From positions 1 to 21,548 of the forward strand of contig CALJBF010000113.1 of NCBI GenBank assembly GCA_938027385.1: a stretch of 21,548 nt of DNA, in the 5' to 3' direction. How positions within the stretch are numbered: position 1 is the first letter of the stretch; each line of letters starts with the position of its first letter. This document shows positions 1-7,447 of the stretch, one piece after another. The notes under the pieces are model-generated. The model saw only the letters and a list, made by a program, of their open reading frames with translations, searched no databases and was not told the origin of the DNA. Source of the stretch: an uncultured Porphyromonadaceae bacterium (GTDB taxonomy: Bacteria; Bacteroidota; Bacteroidia; Bacteroidales; Muribaculaceae). A program made the position numbers and the translations under genes.

Positions 1-41
1 ACCTTGCAAAGCAGCAAAAAGAGGCGAATTCAGACAAAAAA

Positions 42-73
42 TTTGGAAAGCGAAACTGGGGAGTGTAATTTTG
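42..73 (+). promoter_or_regulatory. Bacteroidota-type promoter of the LRR lipoprotein gene
   Basis: TTTG at 42-45 is followed after 20 bases by TAATTTTG at 66-73, a full match to the Bacteroidota -33/-7 pattern (TTTG, about 19-21 bases, TAnnTTTG). Transcription would start near 78-82, leaving a leader of about 60 bases. The leader holds a weak inverted repeat (ATGTC at 87-91 with GACAT at 116-120, and CGGG at 91-94 with CCCG at 108-111). Confidence 0.75.
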
Positions 74-143
74 CCCCCGGAGATTCATGTCGGGTCTGTC
101 TCTCGGGCCCGATATGACATAGCGAATTTTAACCCAATTCATC

Positions 144-980
144 ATGAAGAAATTTGTATATGCGCTTGCAGTGTGCCTGGTGGCATGTCTGCCGACCGGT
201 TGCTCTGACAACGACGACCCGGATCCCCTTCCCGAGGGGGAGAAAGTCACCTTGACCGAGGCCGGAACACTACGCACCGTGTTAGGAGAAAGGGTTCTGG
301 AGATTGAGGCAATCGATGTGAAAGGCCCGATGGATTACCCGGATCTGTTTACATTGCTTTACGCCAGTCGCGATGGCAGACTTGTCTCGATAGATCTCAG
401 TGAGGCAAACCTTGAGGACAATACCATCCCCGCTTACACTTTCTGTGATTTCGTCAACGGCGCGCCGGCATCGGTTGACGCCCGTCCGGCGAGCATATTC
501 GACGAATGGGAGATGACCCCTAAATTCACGCGGTTTGTGTTCCCGAAAAATCTTGAGAAAATCGGCACGTTTGCATTCGGCTACACCCGCATCGAAGAGG
601 TGGAGTTTCCGTCGACACTTCGCGGAATCGAATCAGGTGCATTCATGGGATGTGACCATATTAAGCAGGATGTACTGTTTTTCCCCGAGGGATTGGAGTC
701 AATCGGGTTTGGGGCATTCAAGAATGCCACGCTGAAAGATGTGGTTTTCCCGGTTTCGTTGAAAAAACTGGACATCGTAGCTTTCGATAATGCTATCTCG
801 GGCAATGTATACTCGAAGTCACCCATACCACCGGTATGTTATGATGAACCTGTTTTTCAGGGGTGCGAGAACAGCACACTCTATGTTCCGGTCGGAGCGA
901 AAGAGGCATATTCCAACGCCAAAGGGTGGAGCGGATTCGCGAAAATCGTGGAAACCACGGATTTCCCCCAACAGCGGTAA
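144..980 (+). CDS. BspA-like leucine-rich-repeat surface lipoprotein
   Basis: 278-aa predicted lipoprotein. The first 20 residues form a signal peptide ending in the lipobox LPTGC, followed by an acidic linker (SDNDDPDP) like the export signal of Bacteroidota surface lipoproteins. The body carries LRR_5/BspA-type repeats: segments such as FVFPKNLEKIGTFAFGYTRI, VEFPSTLRGIESGAF and VVFPVSLKKLDIVAFDNA share the pattern xxFPxxLxxIxxxAF at roughly residues 130-215. The last 60 residues (PPVCYDEPVFQGCENSTLYVP, then AKEAYSNAKGWSGFAKI) match the usual closing segment of these proteins. Such proteins sit on the outer membrane and bind matrix or host proteins, or have unknown ligands. It is monocistronic, with its own promoter and a convergent neighbour. 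The ligand cannot be read from sequence. Confidence 0.85.
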   Translation: MKKFVYALAVCLVACLPTGCSDNDDPDPLPEGEKVTLTEAGTLRTVLGERVLEIEAIDVKGPMDYPDLFTLLYASRDGRLVSIDLSEANLEDNTIPAYTFCDFVNGAPASVDARPASIFDEWEMTPKFTRFVFPKNLEKIGTFAFGYTRIEEVEFPSTLRGIESGAFMGCDHIKQDVLFFPEGLESIGFGAFKNATLKDVVFPVSLKKLDIVAFDNAISGNVYSKSPIPPVCYDEPVFQGCENSTLYVPVGAKEAYSNAKGWSGFAKIVETTDFPQQR

Positions 981-1019
981 CCCTCATTCCCCTGCTTAAA
1001 GACCCGGAGGAATTTTAAA

Positions 1020-1127
1020 GAACCAGACGAACCAGGCGAACCAGCAATGATGTTCCGCACGCTTCCCTGGTTCTTTTCCTTCATAGAGAACCAGATGAAC
1101 CGGGGGAACCAGCAGAGATGTTCCGCA
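1020..1127 (+). repeat. two direct copies of a ~40-bp unit built of 9-bp GAACCAGnn steps
   Basis: Copy 1 (1020-1058) and copy 2 (1088-1127) share GAACCAGAyGAACC, then GAACCAGCA and GATGTTCCGCA, and are 68 bases apart. Within copy 1 the 9-mers GAACCAGAC, GAACCAGGC and GAACCAGCA follow one another. No supported gene lies at 981-1258. Confidence 0.8.
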
Positions 1128-1166
1128 TACTTGGCTGGTTCCACTGGTTCGTCTGGTTTTTTCTTT
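1088..1166 (+). terminator. long hairpin with T-tail between convergent genes
   Basis: The second repeat copy (1088-1113) is nearly complementary to 1134-1160, where GGCTGGTTCC and GGTTCGTCTGG are followed by a run of T. Pairing includes G-U wobbles and one mismatch. The T-tail suits a Rho-independent terminator for the lipoprotein gene. The first copy (1020-1045) could pair with the same 3' arm, and read from the minus strand it would end in TTTAAAATT, so a bidirectional role for the convergent genes is plausible. Confidence 0.6.
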
Positions 1167-1258
1167 CTGTTCTCTTATTCGTTTTTTCTTTCCGTATTAA
1201 AGGAACGGGAGCGGTAGGCGTGGGATTGTGGTGGACTGGTTCGCCCGGTGGGGTATTG

Positions 1259-3160
1259 TCAGAAACGGAGTTCGAGGCCGGCCATGACGGTGGCGCGGGG
1301 CATGGGGAAACCGTGGTTGATTTCGTAGCGGGCGGCGGTGAGGTTGTCGCCCTTGACGAAGATGGTCACCGGGGTGCGCAGGGGTATGGTATAGGCGGCG
1401 CGGGCGTTGAGCAGGGCATAGCTCTGTGTGGTCTGTTCGGTCTTGAGGTCCCAGACGCCGAGCAGGTCTACCGAGAACTGCCACCGGCCCGGGGTGAAGG
1501 CTACCTCGCCGTAGAGTTTGTTGCGCGGTGCGCCGGTGATGCGTGTGGAGGTGTGCAGGTAGGCATAGTTTGCCGTCACCGCCCAGCGCGGCGTGATGGC
1601 GTATGTAGCGTCGAGCTCGAACCCCTTGTTGATGAAACGGCCGGTGTTCATGTTCTTCAGCGCGCCGTCGACCATGACCTGCTGTATGAGGTTGTCGCCG
1701 TTAATGTAGTAGAGGGCCAGGCCGATGTCGAGCCGCTGTCCGAGCAGGCGCTGGCGCACCGATACCTCGTAGTTGTCCATCGACTCGGGGCGCAGTTCGG
1801 GGTTGCGCGGGCCGTACATGTAAAGCTCGCGTATGGTGGGCGAGCGGAATCCCTGCCCGTAGCTGAACTTCACCGTGGTGGCGTCGAGCGGCCGTAGGAT
1901 GAATCCGGCCTGGGGCACCCAGCGGTTGCCGAACTGCGACGAATGCTCAAGCCTCACACCGGCGTTGAGGCTCAGGCGGTCGTGCCACAGGGCCTGCTGC
2001 ATCATGGCGTAGCCGGCGATTTCGTTGACATGGCGGTCGACAATGGGCGATTCCGTGCCGTCGGTCTTGTCGGTGTTGAAGGCGCGTCCGCCCCAGTGCT
2101 TGAAGTCGACCCCGGCGCTGAGGTGGTTCCCCTCCCAGGGGCGCATGGTCTGGTATAGGGTGATGCCGGTGTTGTAGTCGCGCGAATGGAACAGGTAGGT
2201 GCGCGGACGGTTCTGCCGGTCGAGGCCGTCGTCGATGTCATGACGCCCCCAGTTGTAGTAGGCCTGCACGCCCCCCGACGAGATTTCATAGCGGTTCCTG
2301 ACGAATACCGACGTAGTGACGCGCACCATCTTCGTCCACATGTCGAGGGGGAGTTCGCGCCCCTCTTCGCCCGGGTTGTCGGCGCGGGTCTCGGTGACCA
2401 TGGCGTCGACGCCGGCCTCCCAGTGGCGCGAGAAACTGTAGCTTGCGGCGGCATACTGGTTGGCCAGCCAGTAGCCCATGCCGCGGCGGTTGCCGTCGGT
2501 CGACTCATAGCTTGCGGCGGCCATGACACGCAGCCCTGCGTGGCGGTATCCGGCGCGGGCGTTGTATTTCTGCGTGGCGAAACTGCCCCCCGCGGCCCTG
2601 ACGGCGCCGCTGAACCCCTCGCGCCCGGCACGGCGGGTGATCAGGTTCACCGAGCCGCCCATGGCCCCCGAGCCGTAGAGCATCGACGAGGGGCCGCTGA
2701 CCACCTCCACGCGCTCCACATCGTTGGTGACGTAGGTGTCGGGCAGCGCGTGGCCGAAGACCCCGGCCCACTGCGGCTGCCCGTCGATCATGAACAGCAC
2801 CTTGTTGCCACCCCCGACGCCGCGGATCGACACCGACCCGGCGGCTCCGCCGCTCACGCCGTATCCGGCCAGTCCGCGCTCGGTCACGAACATCCCCGGC
2901 ACGCGGTTCTGCAGCACGGGCAGCAGGTTTGACTCGGCGCTGTTGTCTATGGTCTTGCTGTCGACCACGGTGACGTCGAGCGGCAACAGCGTCACGGGCG
3001 CCTTGACGGCCTGTTCGACGACCATGACCTCGCGGAGTGTCTTGGTCGAGTCAGTGTGCGCGGTTTCGGGTGTCGGCGTGGCGCCGGCGCTTGCGGAGAG
3101 TATACCCGCAAGCGTGATTGCCGGCAATGTAAGGGTTTTCAGCGTGATATGTCGGTTCAT
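1259..3160 (-). CDS. TonB-dependent outer-membrane receptor (siderophore/heme/cobalamin type)
   Basis: 633-aa outer-membrane active transporter. Residues 1-26 are a signal peptide ending ASAGA. A TonB-box-like segment (REVMVVEQ, about residues 43-50) is followed by a plug domain with the usual landmarks: VLQNRVPGMFV, SIRGVGGGN, VLFMIDGQ, VERVEVVSGPSSMLYGSGAMGG and VNLITRR. The remainder is a beta-barrel rich in alternating aromatic strands, and the last residue is Phe as expected for BAM-dependent insertion. The length and the lack of an N-terminal carboxypeptidase-like extension or a SusD neighbour argue against a SusC-type glycan importer; FepA/BtuB/CirA-like uptake is more likely. The substrate is unknown. 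The ATG is only four bases from a TAACTTTG promoter element. It follows the antiporter gene on the same strand, but a terminator lies between them. Confidence 0.9.
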   Translation of the reverse strand: MNRHITLKTLTLPAITLAGILSASAGATPTPETAHTDSTKTLREVMVVEQAVKAPVTLLPLDVTVVDSKTIDNSAESNLLPVLQNRVPGMFVTERGLAGYGVSGGAAGSVSIRGVGGGNKVLFMIDGQPQWAGVFGHALPDTYVTNDVERVEVVSGPSSMLYGSGAMGGSVNLITRRAGREGFSGAVRAAGGSFATQKYNARAGYRHAGLRVMAAASYESTDGNRRGMGYWLANQYAAASYSFSRHWEAGVDAMVTETRADNPGEEGRELPLDMWTKMVRVTTSVFVRNRYEISSGGVQAYYNWGRHDIDDGLDRQNRPRTYLFHSRDYNTGITLYQTMRPWEGNHLSAGVDFKHWGGRAFNTDKTDGTESPIVDRHVNEIAGYAMMQQALWHDRLSLNAGVRLEHSSQFGNRWVPQAGFILRPLDATTVKFSYGQGFRSPTIRELYMYGPRNPELRPESMDNYEVSVRQRLLGQRLDIGLALYYINGDNLIQQVMVDGALKNMNTGRFINKGFELDATYAITPRWAVTANYAYLHTSTRITGAPRNKLYGEVAFTPGRWQFSVDLLGVWDLKTEQTTQSYALLNARAAYTIPLRTPVTIFVKGDNLTAARYEINHGFPMPRATVMAGLELRF

Positions 3161-3164
3161 GTTG

Positions 3165-3172
3165 CAAAGTTA
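3165..3172 (-). promoter_or_regulatory. -7 element TAACTTTG directly before the receptor ATG
   Basis: Read on the minus strand, TAACTTTG is followed by CAAC and then the ATG of the receptor gene. No clear TTTG -33 element is visible. With transcription starting a few bases after the element, the mRNA would have almost no leader. Confidence 0.55.
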
Positions 3173-3220
3173 GCCGTAACAGGCGGTTCGCGCGTAACCT
3201 GTTTGGCGGTAAATCTTATC

Positions 3221-3239
3221 AAAATTCCGGCGCCCGGAA
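3221..3239 (-). terminator. intrinsic terminator after the antiporter gene
   Basis: On the minus strand TTCCGG, loop GCG, CCGGAA is followed directly by TTTT. It lies just downstream of the antiporter stop and upstream of the receptor promoter, separating the two genes into different transcripts. Confidence 0.65.
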
Positions 3240-3260
3240 GGTCGAGGGAGATACAGGCCG

Positions 3261-4751
3261 TCAGCCGGCGGCCTCCTGCGACTCGCGGATGATGAGCAGC
3301 CGGTCGCCGGCACGCAGGGGGCGTTTGCCGTCGGGCACGATATAGCGGTTGCCGCGCTGTATCATCATCACCAGGCCCCCTTCGGGGAGGGTTATGTCGC
3401 GCAGGGTGTTCCCCTGTGCCAGGTGGGCGTCGGTGAGCACCAGGGTCTGCAGCGAGGCCTGATGTTCGTCGGCCAGCTCCACGCCGAAATCGTCGTCGGC
3501 CGCGGCCGAGTCATCCACAAGGTCGAGTTTCCGCGCCGCGCCGATGACTGTGGTGCCCTGCACGAGCAGCGACACCAGCGTCACGAAAAACACGATGTTG
3601 AAGATCTGCGAGGCCCCGGGCATGTCGGCCACTACCGGATAGGTGGCGAAGATTATGGGCACCGCTCCGCGCAGCCCCACCCACGACACGAACAGGCGCG
3701 TCCTCATCGTGATGCGGCGGAACGGCAGCAGGCTCAGCAACACGCTCACGGGGCGCCCCACAAGTATCATGAAGGCGCCGATGAGGGCCGACACCGCCGC
3801 CACCCCGAGCATCTCGTGCGGATTGACGAGCAGCCCGAGCATCAGGAACACCACGATCTGCGCCAGCCAGGTGAGGCCGTCCATGAACCGGGTGATGCTG
3901 CGGTGGTGGGGCAGACGCATGTTGCCCAGCACGATGCCGCAGATGTAGACGGCCAGGTAGCCGTTGCCCCCTACCGCCGTGGTGGCGGTGTAGGTGAAGA
4001 ATACAGCGCCGATGATCATGATCGACAGCATGGCCGTGGCCTGTCCGGCATCCTCCTTCCCCTTGCCGCGGCCGATGCGCAGGTATGCGCGGGCCAGGTG
4101 TTTCACAACGTATCCCATGGCGAAACCCATTGCGCCGCCGGCACCGAACTGCAGCGCCAGCTGGCCCGCGAGCATCCCCGCCGAGAGGTCGCCCCCGAGG
4201 GTGGCCGCCTCGATGAGAATGATGGTGAGCATGTAGGCCATAGGGTCGTTCGAGCCGCTTTCGAGTTCGAGCAACGGACGTATGTTGTGTTTCAGCCCCA
4301 CTTTCTGCGAGCCGAGGATGCCGAACACCGAGGCCGAGTCGGTCGACGACATCGTGGACGCCAGCAACAGCGACGGAATCAGGGCGAAGTGGATGTTGGT
4401 CCAGGGCATGCCTGACAGCCAGAAAATGAATCCGCCGGTGATGAGCGCCGTCAGCAGTACGCCGGCGGTCGACAGCACCAGTCCCGGCCCCAGCACCGGG
4501 CGTATGGCCGACACGCGCGTCGACATACCGCCCGAGAAGAGGATGACGCACAGCGCTATCATGCCGATGAACTGCGCGTCGTGCATGTTGCTGAACTGTA
4601 TGCCCAGGCCGTCGGTGCCGAAGAGCATCCCCACGATGAGAAACACCAGCAGGAGCGGCATGCCGGTGCGGTAGCCGGTCTTGCCGATGAGTACGCCCGC
4701 CACCAGCAGGAGCGAGCCGATCAGAAGTATGTTTTCGCCGCTTATAGTCAT
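3261..4751 (-). CDS. CPA1-family potassium(sodium)/proton antiporter with RCK_C (TrkA-C) domain
   Basis: 496-aa inner-membrane antiporter. Residues 1-400 are about 12 hydrophobic segments. The conserved core contains SSTDSASVFGIL and LELESGSNDPMAYMLT, the membrane ESGxNDP motif of CPA1 cation/proton exchangers that carries the ion-binding Asp. Residues about 420-490 form a soluble TrkA-C/RCK_C-like domain (ending in GDRLLIIRE), which in NhaP2/CvrA-type proteins binds a small ligand and gates transport. The architecture and length match the potassium/proton antiporters annotated as NhaP2 or CvrA. The likely role is potassium and pH homeostasis. The start follows a -7 element by about 28 bases. 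The choice of K+ or Na+ is inference from the RCK_C tail. Confidence 0.88.
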   Translation of the reverse strand: MTISGENILLIGSLLLVAGVLIGKTGYRTGMPLLLVFLIVGMLFGTDGLGIQFSNMHDAQFIGMIALCVILFSGGMSTRVSAIRPVLGPGLVLSTAGVLLTALITGGFIFWLSGMPWTNIHFALIPSLLLASTMSSTDSASVFGILGSQKVGLKHNIRPLLELESGSNDPMAYMLTIILIEAATLGGDLSAGMLAGQLALQFGAGGAMGFAMGYVVKHLARAYLRIGRGKGKEDAGQATAMLSIMIIGAVFFTYTATTAVGGNGYLAVYICGIVLGNMRLPHHRSITRFMDGLTWLAQIVVFLMLGLLVNPHEMLGVAAVSALIGAFMILVGRPVSVLLSLLPFRRITMRTRLFVSWVGLRGAVPIIFATYPVVADMPGASQIFNIVFFVTLVSLLVQGTTVIGAARKLDLVDDSAAADDDFGVELADEHQASLQTLVLTDAHLAQGNTLRDITLPEGGLVMMIQRGNRYIVPDGKRPLRAGDRLLIIRESQEAAG

Positions 4752-4779
4752 GAGTCTGTGTTGAAAGTTACATCGGCTG

Positions 4780-4787
4780 CAAAGATA
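4780..4787 (-). promoter_or_regulatory. -7 element TATCTTTG of the antiporter gene
   Basis: The minus strand reads TATCTTTGCAG about 28 bases before the ATG at 4751. An ATTG about 18-20 bases upstream could be a weak -33 element. The leader would be around 20 bases. Confidence 0.6.
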
Positions 4788-4882
4788 CGCAATAGGCGCG
4801 ACAATCTGAAATCGCGTGCCCGGGCGATAGCGGCTATCGAATCTTTCAAATGAAAACGGGCGCCGGAACGCGCCGCCGGTTG

Positions 4883-4890
4883 TTACTTTG
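4883..4890 (+). promoter_or_regulatory. imperfect -7 element TTACTTTG before the small membrane protein
   Basis: TTACTTTGCC lies 19 bases before the ATG at 4910 and matches TAnnTTTG except at the second base. It would drive the small protein and the exporter pair. No convincing -33 element is visible. Confidence 0.4.
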
Positions 4891-4909
4891 CCGAAAAATT
4901 CAAAAGATC

Positions 4910-5140
4910 ATGAATACAGCATTGTTTGTATGGTGCCTGATCGCAGGCATGACATTAGGGGCGTGTCTGACAGCCCTGGTAATGAAAATCGGCGCACGTC
5001 ACGGAGCCGCGGCTCATGCGCCTGTGCGTCAGCGTCACGCGCGCCGGCGTTTTGTGTCGGTAGGCACAGAGCGCGAGGAATTCTTTATCCCGGGTGATCC
5101 GCTTGAAAAAGATGACGACTATGATGACGACGACCTGTGA
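4910..5140 (+). CDS. small single-TM membrane protein with acidic tail
   Basis: 76-aa protein of no recognised family. Residues 2-26 (TALFVWCLIAGMTLGACLTA and onward) form one hydrophobic segment, followed by a basic stretch (QRHARRR, so probably N-out/C-in) and a very acidic C-terminus (EKDDDYDDDDL). ATG 4910 is preferred over an in-frame upstream ATG at 4850 because 4850 lies before the -7 element. The 3' end overlaps the next gene: the same GATGAC-rich bases read as the acidic tail here and as MTTMMTTT in the exporter frame. The arrangement suggests translational coupling and a role linked to the exporter, as an inference from position only. Confidence 0.6.
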   Translation: MNTALFVWCLIAGMTLGACLTALVMKIGARHGAAAHAPVRQRHARRRFVSVGTEREEFFIPGDPLEKDDDYDDDDL

Positions 5141-5912
5141 ATGTGGCGCGGCACCCCGCGGCGAGGTGGCGCGTTTCCTGGCCGACTATGCGTCGTGGCT
5201 CACGGGATGCGGCGCCACCTGCATCCGTCTGGAGAAGAATGTGGCGCGCATGGCGCGGGCGTTCGGCTGTGAGTCGCGTGTGACGGTGATGACCGGGTCG
5301 GTGCAGGTGATATTGCGCGACAGCGCGGGCGCATGCTGTGGCGAGGCATCGGCCGATGTGGCGCGCACGCCTGTCAGCTACAATATCAATACGTTGCTGA
5401 GCCGCCTGAGCTGGGATGTGGCCGACGGAAAGGTGTCGTTTGACGATGCCCGGAAACTGTTCAGGCGCATCATCAGGCCGCGTCCGCGGTGCCGGTGGGT
5501 GTTGCCGTTGCTTGTGGCGGCGGCAAACGCGTCGTTCTGCCGTCTGTTCGGCGGCGATGCGGTGGCCATGGCTGTGGTGGCGGTGGCGACTCTTGCGGGG
5601 TTCGGGCTGAAAGAGGTGATGACCGGCTATGGTGTCGACGCGCGCATCACGGTATTCTGCTGTGCGTTCGTGTCGTCGGTGCTCGGCGCCACCGACATGC
5701 TTTTCTCGCTCGGCACCACGCCGGCGGTGGCGCTTGGCACGAGCATACTCTATCTGGTGCCGGGCATACCGTTCCTGAATTCGTTCAGCGACATGATCTG
5801 CCGCCATTATGTGTGCGCGCTGGGGCGTTTCATGGATGCCGTGATACTGACCTGCTGCCTCTCGGCGGGGCTTTGCGCGGGGATGGCGCTGATGGACGCC
5901 GGGATGTTCTGA
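5112..5912 (+). CDS. ThrE/YjjP-like exporter subunit (DUF1212 domain)
   Basis: 266-aa membrane protein. The N-terminal soluble part has the family signature (VARFLADYASWLTGCGATCIR, LEKNVARMARAFG), residues 70-110 continue the domain, and about five hydrophobic segments follow from residue 125 to the end. It matches the N-terminal DUF1212 half of threonine/serine exporter ThrE. In Bacteroidota and in E. coli the transporter is split into two genes (YjjP-like plus YjjB-like); E. coli YjjPB is linked to succinate export, ThrE to threonine/serine. ATG 5112 is chosen, with A-rich GAAAAAG just upstream; GTG 5094 and ATG 5121 or 5124 are alternatives. It overlaps the upstream small gene by 29 bases. 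The substrate is not decidable from sequence. Confidence 0.85.
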   Translation: MTTMMTTTCECGAAPRGEVARFLADYASWLTGCGATCIRLEKNVARMARAFGCESRVTVMTGSVQVILRDSAGACCGEASADVARTPVSYNINTLLSRLSWDVADGKVSFDDARKLFRRIIRPRPRCRWVLPLLVAAANASFCRLFGGDAVAMAVVAVATLAGFGLKEVMTGYGVDARITVFCCAFVSSVLGATDMLFSLGTTPAVALGTSILYLVPGIPFLNSFSDMICRHYVCALGRFMDAVILTCCLSAGLCAGMALMDAGMF

Positions 5913-5920
5913 GTGGGGGC

Positions 5921-5974
5921 ATGTGGCGGATGTGACTTATGTAACGGATGTAATTTATGTAACTTATGTGATAA
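5921..5974 (+). repeat. six tandem 9-bp repeats ATGTrryKK between the two exporter genes
   Basis: Units: ATGTGGCGG, ATGTGACTT, ATGTAACGG, ATGTAATTT, ATGTAACTT, ATGTGATAA. They fill the gap between the exporter stop at 5912 and the Shine-Dalgarno-like AAAGGAGG before ATG 5991. The period is a multiple of three, so the array is open in frame with the second subunit. Confidence 0.9.
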
Positions 5975-5990
5975 AAAAGGAGGAGATACG

Positions 5991-6497
5991 ATGACTGTTC
6001 TTGGTCAGATTTTACAGGATGCATTATTCGCGGCGATAGCCGCTATCGGTTTTGCCGCTATCAGCCGGCCCCCGCTGAGGGCCTATCTGTATTGCGCGAT
6101 TATAGCCGCGCTGGGGCACTCGGTGCGGTTTTTCCTGATGAACGCGCAGTACGGTCCCGGCATGCACATACTTGCCGCCACGGCGGTGGCCGCGTTCGTG
6201 GTGGGACTGCTGGCGGTGTTCCTGTCGCCGGCGGCCAGGGTGCCGGCCGAGACCTGCCTGTTTCCGGCACTGCTGCCTATGATTCCGGGCATATACGCCT
6301 ACAAGACCTTCGGGGCACTGGCGCTGTGCGCTTTTGGCAACGGTGAAGAGACGTTCAACCATTATTTTTACCTCTTCGCATCGAACGGCATGACCTGTCT
6401 GGCCATTCTGCTTGTTATGGTTGTGGGTGCCACGCTGCCGATCTTCATGTTCGAGAAAATATCGTTCCAGGCCACCAGGCACCGGAAGTTCCTGTAA
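5991..6497 (+). CDS. ThrE_2/YjjB-like exporter subunit (DUF3815)
   Basis: 168-aa integral membrane protein with about five hydrophobic segments (FAAIAAIGFAAIS; AYLYCAIIAALGHSVRFFLM; ILAATAVAAFVVGLLAVFLS; LFPALLPMIPGIYAYKTF; MTCLAILLVMVVGATLPIFM). The segment PALLPMIPGIYAYKT is typical of the ThrE C-terminal half (ThrE_2, DUF3815). It forms the second half of a split exporter with the preceding gene. ATG 5991 is preferred because AAAGGAGG lies eight bases upstream; an in-frame GTG at 5913 would add 26 residues encoded mostly by the 9-bp repeat, giving an implausible run of Cys every third residue. It was probably co-transcribed with the two genes before it. Confidence 0.85.
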   Translation: MTVLGQILQDALFAAIAAIGFAAISRPPLRAYLYCAIIAALGHSVRFFLMNAQYGPGMHILAATAVAAFVVGLLAVFLSPAARVPAETCLFPALLPMIPGIYAYKTFGALALCAFGNGEETFNHYFYLFASNGMTCLAILLVMVVGATLPIFMFEKISFQATRHRKFL

Positions 6498-6505
6498 CCC
6501 GTTGG

Positions 6506-6535
6506 TTTGTACTTGAATGAAAATATGTATCTTTG
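6506..6535 (+). promoter_or_regulatory. promoter abutting the LysR start codon
   Basis: TTTG at 6506-6509, 18 bases, then TATCTTTG at 6528-6535; four bases later the ATG at 6540. The gene has its own promoter despite lying only 42 bases after the exporter gene, and the message would be leaderless or nearly so. Confidence 0.7.
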
Positions 6536-6539
6536 AGGG

Positions 6540-7439
6540 ATGGAATTGCGTCAGCTGAAATATTTTGTGAAAGTGGCCGAGACCCTGAGTTTCTCAGAGG
6601 CGGCCAAAGCGCTGTGTGTGACCCAAAGCACGCTGTCACAGCAGATCAAACAGCTTGAGGGTGAACTGGGCACCATGCTGTTCGCGCGGTCGAGTCACAG
6701 CGTGGCCCTGACCGAGGCGGGGGCCGAGATGTTGCCATACGCCCGTCAGACCATGGACTGCGCCCGGCTGTGCGTGACACGCATCGACGATGTGAATCAT
6801 CTGGCCGCTGGCACGCTCGACATTGGCGTGACCTACTCGTTCAGCCCCATACTCACTGAAACGCTGATCACGTTCCGCAAAATGTATCCTAATATCAGGC
6901 TCAACATCTACTACAGGCCGATGGCCGAGCTGATGGAGATGCTCAAGGGGCGCGGCGTGGATTTCGTGCTCGCGTTCCGGCCAAACCGGCCGGTCGAGGG
7001 GGTGGAGTCGCACATCCTCTTCCAGAACTATCTGGCGGCGATTGTGGGCACGGCGCATCCGCTGGCCTCGCGCGACCGTATCACCCTCGGCGAGCTCGAG
7101 CGCTATGAGCTGGCTCTCCCGGCACGCGGCCTGCAGGCGCGCAGCGCCTTTGACGAGGTTGCCGCCGGCTGCCGGGGGCTGAAGATACGGGTCGAGCTGA
7201 ACGAGGTAAACATCCTGCTGAAGATAATCCGCCGGACCTCGCTGGTGACGGTGCTGGCCGAAGCCACGATACACAACGAGTCGGGGGTGAAAGCCATTCC
7301 TCTCGATTTTCCGGAAAACGAGATGGCCGGTTGCGTGCATACCCTACGCGACGGCTACCGCAAACGCTCGGCCCAGGAATTCATCCGTCTGCTCAGCGAG
7401 TCGCTTGCCGTGCGCGACCGCCAGAACGCCTGGCTCTGA
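6540..7439 (+). CDS. LysR-family transcriptional regulator
   Basis: 299-aa regulator of standard LysR length. Residues 1-60 are the winged helix-turn-helix (MELRQLKYFVKVAETLSF, AAKALCVTQSTLSQQIKQLE, LGTMLFARSSHSVALTEAG). Residues about 90-290 form the periplasmic-binding-protein-like effector domain, with TLDIGVTYSFSPILTETL opening it. The start is fixed by the canonical N-terminus of the family. It lies downstream of the ThrE/YjjPB-like exporter on the same strand, so it could respond to the exported metabolite, but no divergent target is present. It converges on the GNAT gene with only eight bases between stop codons. Effector unknown. Confidence 0.93.
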   Translation: MELRQLKYFVKVAETLSFSEAAKALCVTQSTLSQQIKQLEGELGTMLFARSSHSVALTEAGAEMLPYARQTMDCARLCVTRIDDVNHLAAGTLDIGVTYSFSPILTETLITFRKMYPNIRLNIYYRPMAELMEMLKGRGVDFVLAFRPNRPVEGVESHILFQNYLAAIVGTAHPLASRDRITLGELERYELALPARGLQARSAFDEVAAGCRGLKIRVELNEVNILLKIIRRTSLVTVLAEATIHNESGVKAIPLDFPENEMAGCVHTLRDGYRKRSAQEFIRLLSESLAVRDRQNAWL

Positions 7440-7447
7440 CCGCCGGT

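Noticed and set aside
1259..3160. SusC-type glycan importer / polysaccharide utilisation locus
   Set aside because: The receptor is only 633 aa, lacks the N-terminal extension of SusC proteins and has no SusD or glycosidase neighbours.
1118..4415. Long plus-strand frames opposite the TonB receptor and antiporter (for example 1118-1897, 2186-2932, 3423-4415)
   Set aside because: They are antisense shadows of well-supported genes in GC-rich DNA; their translations show no domain logic.
5913..5990. GTG start adding a Cys-rich N-terminus to the DUF3815 subunit
   Set aside because: The extra residues come from a tandem repeat, and a strong AAAGGAGG precedes ATG 5991; kept only as a finding to test.
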